A stretch of 64,000 nt of DNA, taken from positions 434,001 through 498,000 of the forward strand of contig OZ021730.1 of the NCBI GenBank assembly GCA_963978545.1, in the 5' to 3' direction. The notes under the pieces were generated by a model. The model was not told the DNA's origin, ran no database searches, and saw only the letters and a program-made list of their open reading frames with translations. This document shows positions 60,120 to 64,000 of this stretch, piece by piece. This DNA is from Linyphia triangularis. Its lineage: Eukaryota; Arthropoda; Arachnida; Araneae; Linyphiidae. The translations under genes were made by a program, and so were the position numbers. Position 1 is the first letter of the stretch, and each line of letters starts with the position of its first letter.

Positions 60120-61684
60120 AGTCTTCGCATTCCCAATCAAATCATGATCAGAATCACGAGCTAGTCGGACCTGTTACCGATCGTTCTTCATCATTCCCAT
60201 TTGTTGGTTTTTACTGACGTTTCTGAAATGGTGAGGCGCAAAGCTATCAAACCCAAGCCTGCATCTGCTAAGGCAGTTTGCCATGTTCCTGTTGTAGTTC
60301 CCACTAAGGTGGATGAGCCGATTGATGTTTCCTTTGCTAGTACCCCTGTAGTACCCATTAATATGGATGAGCGGATAGCTGTTGTTCCAGTGCCGGGTAC
60401 CAATGAAGTACCCATTAATTTGGAGGAGCGGCTTGATGACATTTCTATCCCTGAGATTCCAGTGCTTAACTCCCCTGTTATAGTTAACACTGCTGCTGAT
60501 TCAGGTGAAGCTGAATCGCCCAGATTCATTCTTAATCTCCCCAATGCTATCCAGTATGATGAGGCAAATCTGGCCAACATTTCTGGCGCCAAATCTACTG
60601 ATATCTCTTTCCCTCTTAGCCCACCTCGCTCCTTCAAAGTTGTTGTTCGAGGTTTAAATATCAAATCCTCTATTTTGGACATAGCCGACTGGCTGGTCTG
60701 GAAGAAACCAGAGTTTTCCCCCATTCAGATCACCCAGATGAAACGCCGTAATGGGCATAAGATGCCCCTTTTTATTTTGGAGTTCCCTTTCACTGAAAAT
60801 CAATCTGACATTTTATCCTGGCGTACCATGTTATACACCAAAGTCAGAATTGAACCCCTCATAGGCAGGAAGGCGAGCGGACCCCAACAATGCTACAAGT
60901 GTCAGCATTGGGGTGCCCACCTTGCTGCTGAATGTACCTCTCCCATCAGATGCCGACACTGCTCTCTTGATCACAGTAGTCGTGCATGCCCAGTCAAAAA
61001 TGGCCCAAAGCTTTTCTGCAACTGTGGCCAAAATCATGCAAGCTCTTCTCTCTCCTGTCCGACTCGTAGAGCTTTATTTACCAACCCTCAGACGGTCACC
61101 AAGGCTACCAAACCTCCCCCTCTAAATTCTAACTGTACCAGATTTGTTCCTCGTCCCCTGATTATCAAAAGTATAACTAAGACCTATGCAAATGCTGTCT
61201 GTCAAACAATTGAAACCACAGTCAACAAGGCGACTGAATCAGTTGTTCTGACCCCCATTCAGACTTCCTCTAAAGATTCTCAAGCAGGCTCTGGTCTTGA
61301 ATCTTGCCAACTCAATGATAAATGCTACGTTGCATTTTTATTCACTCACGGTTTCATTATGGATGAGTTTTCCGACCTTCAAGATTGTTACGACTGGACC
61401 GAGGATAATGCATCCTTCTGTTTACCAGTTATACAATTTATCAGGGATTTCCCACCAGTTTGGACTCCACTGCCCTGTGCTTAGTTTAGCTCCTCCCACG
61501 TGCCTTTTCCTCGCTTTCTATTGGAAGGTGATCCAAGCCAGCTCCTGTACCAAGTGTGGTGTCATGTTTTGCTTTTATTGTATGCCAGTTCCGATATTTC
61601 GTCCTTCAATTTATCCCACCCTTCATATCAGAGAGTATAGCATCTTCGGATCAGCACTCCGTTAATTGTAATATTAAAAAGTAA
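60120..61684 (+). mobile_element. gag-only element gag1, unit 4
   Basis: 1565 bases, 13-base repeats at 60120-60132 and 61685-61697. Separated from the promoter by element C. Confidence 0.85.
60228..61484 (+). CDS. gag1 Gag-like protein, unit 4
   Basis: 418 residues from ATG 60228, intact. Differs from unit 1 at a few residues (N for D, D for N, C for F near the C-terminus). Same missing Cys in knuckle 3 and same missing first RRM-like domain. Confidence 0.8.
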   Translation: MVRRKAIKPKPASAKAVCHVPVVVPTKVDEPIDVSFASTPVVPINMDERIAVVPVPGTNEVPINLEERLDDISIPEIPVLNSPVIVNTAADSGEAESPRFILNLPNAIQYDEANLANISGAKSTDISFPLSPPRSFKVVVRGLNIKSSILDIADWLVWKKPEFSPIQITQMKRRNGHKMPLFILEFPFTENQSDILSWRTMLYTKVRIEPLIGRKASGPQQCYKCQHWGAHLAAECTSPIRCRHCSLDHSSRACPVKNGPKLFCNCGQNHASSSLSCPTRRALFTNPQTVTKATKPPPLNSNCTRFVPRPLIIKSITKTYANAVCQTIETTVNKATESVVLTPIQTSSKDSQAGSGLESCQLNDKCYVAFLFTHGFIMDEFSDLQDCYDWTEDNASFCLPVIQFIRDFPPVWTPLPCA

Positions 61685-61697
61685 AGTCTTCGCATTC

Positions 61698-61911
61698 TCA
61701 GATTTAGAGCTCTGAGAGTAAGACCTGACTCTCGCCTCTTTCTTGGCGCTTTTTGACTGGGTTTCTAACCTTATATGCGGGCTGGTTCACCAAGTGGTTG
61801 CAAGGATGAAATATGTAAACAATACAGGCAGATCGCTACATTTTTACATGCAATTTTATATTCAGTAGGTCTTTTATGTTGTTGGAAGTTATTGCTCCCA
61901 TCCTAACAAAC
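61698..61911 (+). other. Leader of displaced plus-strand transcript, unit 4
   Basis: As in units 2 and 3; no substantial ORF. Confidence 0.4.
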
Positions 61912-61927
61912 GGCTCTTTTCAGGGCC
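61912..61927 (+). other. Histone-type 3' stem-loop, unit 4
   Basis: GGCTCTTTTCAGGGCC, identical to the other units. Confidence 0.5.
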
Positions 61928-62166
61928 CAAATATGACACACTTTGCTTGACATGTTGACTGTTTCATAACATTTTCTGGACTCAATACAATACAAATTTA
62001 CTCAAACAAACGTTTAAAGCTAATATTGCCGTGTTACAATTACAGGGAAAGAGGAGTCCTTTATTTGTAGCTGCCCAATTCTAATTCTTGAACTCTCGTT
62101 TGAGGAATTGAATACAAAAGTGACCTTCTCTGTCATCTCGATTTGTGCTTGATCATTATAGTAAAC

Positions 62167-62613
62167 ATGGACGTATTTAATTATGTGAAACGTCTGCCTG
62201 CTTATGTGCAAACTTTAAGGAATACGAAAACTAAGGACATCTCTGAAACAGATGGATCATGCATTTTGTGGTATGTTGTTGAAATGCCATGTACGGTGTT
62301 ACATTTGGAACTATTTGTTTCTATATAACGACTAGAGATTTTGTATCTGCCTTCCATGGATAAATTGCTATTACCTAATAATTTTCCGTGGTCACGTTTA
62401 TACCACGCGGAACGTACATGCTTCTATTCGGTCAACGAAGTCAAGCAATATGTGCTGCGGTCAGTACTTGAGAAGGTGACCGGTTGGGAACGATTAGTAC
62501 AGTTGACATTTCATTGTTTTTTTATTTTTTACTTCCAATATATTACTTCACTTAAAGCCAGGAATAAGGCAAACATAAAATCTAATTGTTTATATCTAAC
62601 AAAATATCGATAG
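62167..62613 (+). other. Two small conserved ORFs, unit 4
   Basis: Frames 62167-62328 and 62356-62613, equivalent to unit 1 with one change (N for T). Function unknown. Confidence 0.25.
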
Positions 62614-63025
62614 TTTAGGCATGTTCACTTCACGAGCTCCCTACATTACAATTTATTGGGGTTTTTTTATTACCACTTTAATACATCACTCAAAGTCAAA
62701 CATAAAATCTACTTGCTTATATCTAACAAAATATCAATAGTTTTCTTCATGATAGATTTGGCACGTTCAATCCACGAGTTAACTACATTACATTAAGCTA
62801 ATTGTGAGTGACCAGATCTATGTGAAAATCAAATGTATAATGTGCTTTTGCAATTTCATCTTAAAATACAGCACTCTATTTAAAGAATGGAGACTTGTTT
62901 TTTAGCGATATATTAGGCGAAATTTTCCTCCTTTATTGGAACTGGAATGCTAGAGGTAAAAGCAATTTTTAGATATCTGGTATGTTATTGAAAAAAAAAC
63001 TAAACATGAAAATTCAAATAATTCA

Positions 63026-63051
63026 TTTATTAAATCCTGATATGTTTTATT
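63026..63051 (-). terminator. Poly(A) signals of ankyrin gene, unit 5
   Basis: Minus-strand AATAAA hexamers as in unit 1. Confidence 0.5.
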
Positions 63052-63192
63052 ACATGTATATGATATAAATTTTTGAGCAAAATAAAAAAACATTTTTAAA
63101 GAAAGCATACAAGTTTTAATCTTTGAAACATAGGTAAAATTATATGTACAGTTACATAATCAACAATATATTCAAAACAGAAGTGTAGGGCA

Positions 63193-64000
63193 CTAATTAC
63201 AAAAAGCTATAATTACACTTAACAAATCATTTTGATCCAAGTAATTTGCCAAAACACAGGCACAATCGTAATTCAACAAAACTTTTCTTGGCATGCTGCA
63301 ATTCACATCAGAAATGCCTTTTACAGCAGTATATACATTACATTCCTCTAGTTTGTCTTTTAACAATGAACGTTCTAATTTAGATGATATCAATTGCGAA
63401 TACAAAGGATATCGTTTATTTGCAATTATTAGCAATAATTGATCCACGTTAAATCCTTCTTCTGCATTGCTGTACATTTTATAGCCGGAATACATTTGCA
63501 TAAATTCAAACAATGTCCGACCATTGCCAAGATTATCTGACTTCATTCTATACAATTCCTGCTCACATTTAATTGCGTATTCTGACAACATTCCTTGGAG
63601 TTCGTGTTCACGAGTCCAGTCCTCGATGTTGAAGTCCGGCTTCTCAAGTAAGCAATACTTCAACAGCAATTGAACGATAGCAAGGCTGCATCCGTTTTCT
63701 ATTGCTAGGTCCAAAGGACTGAGACCATTTCGGTTTATGACATTAACGTGGGAACCTCTTCTCAGCAAAATTTCAACTACGCTCGGATGACCTGTCTGAT
63801 TTTGCACCGCTTTATGCAGTGGCGTGTCACCAAATTCATCTACTGAATCAACATCTATGCCACTGCTAATCAAGAATTTGACGAAAACTGCCGTACATCC
63901 GTTAATGCACAGGGCACTGTGCAGAAGTGAGCCACCGCACTGGTTTTTGGCAGTGTTGACGTTCATATCCAGGTAATCGAGGAGAAATGTAAAGATACTA
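63193..64000 (-). CDS. Ankyrin-repeat protein, exon 2, partial (unit 5)
   Basis: The last 268 codons of the gene plus the stop, cut by the window edge. Open throughout. Differences from unit 1 include Ile for Lys (NVINRNG) and Tyr for His (QELYRMK). Upstream exon and promoter state cannot be seen. Confidence 0.75.
   Translation of the reverse strand, partial: SIFTFLLDYLDMNVNTAKNQCGGSLLHSALCINGCTAVFVKFLISSGIDVDSVDEFGDTPLHKAVQNQTGHPSVVEILLRRGSHVNVINRNGLSPLDLAIENGCSLAIVQLLLKYCLLEKPDFNIEDWTREHELQGMLSEYAIKCEQELYRMKSDNLGNGRTLFEFMQMYSGYKMYSNAEEGFNVDQLLLIIANKRYPLYSQLISSKLERSLLKDKLEECNVYTAVKGISDVNCSMPRKVLLNYDCACVLANYLDQNDLLSVIIAFCN

Larger units (their letters stand above)
42506..62707. repeat. Tandem host unit 4
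   Basis: Largest unit, 20.2 kb. Gag3 at the minus start with R2 nested in it; element C at the plus start; then gag1 and an uninterrupted tail. Confidence 0.9.
62708..64000. repeat. Tandem host unit 5 (partial)
   Basis: The array continues past the window. Only the ankyrin 3' flank and most of exon 2 are visible. Confidence 0.9.

Noticed and set aside
1..64000. Telomeric HeT-A/TART-like array
   Set aside because: Gag-only and jockey-type elements recall Drosophila telomeres, but they sit at unique promoter sites within a gene array, in both orientations, with TSDs and no head-to-tail terminal stacking on chromosome ends.
1..64000. CRISPR array, tRNA or rRNA genes
   Set aside because: Looked for and not seen. 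The repeats are retroelement UTR repeats or whole tandem units.

Overview
The window is eukaryotic. It has short spliced exons, poly(A) signals, TATA promoters and non-LTR retrotransposons of the jockey and I clades. The element types and low-GC non-coding DNA suggest an arthropod, possibly an arachnid; that is inference, not proof. No rRNA, tRNA, CRISPR or bacterial feature was seen.

Layout. The window is a head-to-tail array of one host unit: unit 1 at 1-15799, unit 2 at 15800-33971, unit 3 at 33972-42505, unit 4 at 42506-62707, and the start of unit 5 at 62708-64000. Each unit reads, left to right: a minus-strand two-exon ankyrin-repeat gene; its leader; a minus-strand TATA promoter; an ~800 bp spacer; a near-identical plus-strand TATA promoter; a gag-only retroelement (gag1); and a tail of about 1 kb with a histone-type stem-loop and two small conserved ORFs. 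Without later insertions a unit is about 6.7 kb (about 5.1 kb without gag1). Length differences come almost entirely from retroelements.

Insertions. Plus-promoter start site: gag1 in units 1-4, topped by jockey-like element A in units 1 and 2 and by related element C in unit 4. Minus-promoter start site: gag2 in unit 3 and gag3 in unit 4. Elsewhere: a 5'-truncated jockey-like element B in the tail of unit 1, and I-like element R in the ankyrin gene of unit 2 (R1) and inside gag3 in unit 4 (R2).

Main observation. All five independent full-length insertions of the jockey-like group (A, C, gag1, gag2, gag3) have target-site duplications starting 22-23 bases downstream of the first T of TATAAAA and ending near the expected transcription start. 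The plus and minus target sequences are unrelated. This suggests elements that recognise a promoter position rather than a sequence and take over the promoter; each newcomer displaces the earlier one. Three elements encode only a Gag-like protein with an unusual zinc knuckle. Two of them (gag2, gag3) carry the same paired 3'-terminal hairpins as autonomous elements (A/C and B respectively), so they probably borrow their reverse transcriptases.

Consequence for the host genes. Of the four ankyrin copies whose coding sequence lies fully in the window, only unit 1 has both an uninterrupted coding sequence and an uninterrupted upstream promoter. Unit 2 is split by R1; units 3 and 4 have gag2 or gag3 between promoter and gene. 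Whether that promoter drives the ankyrin gene is inference.
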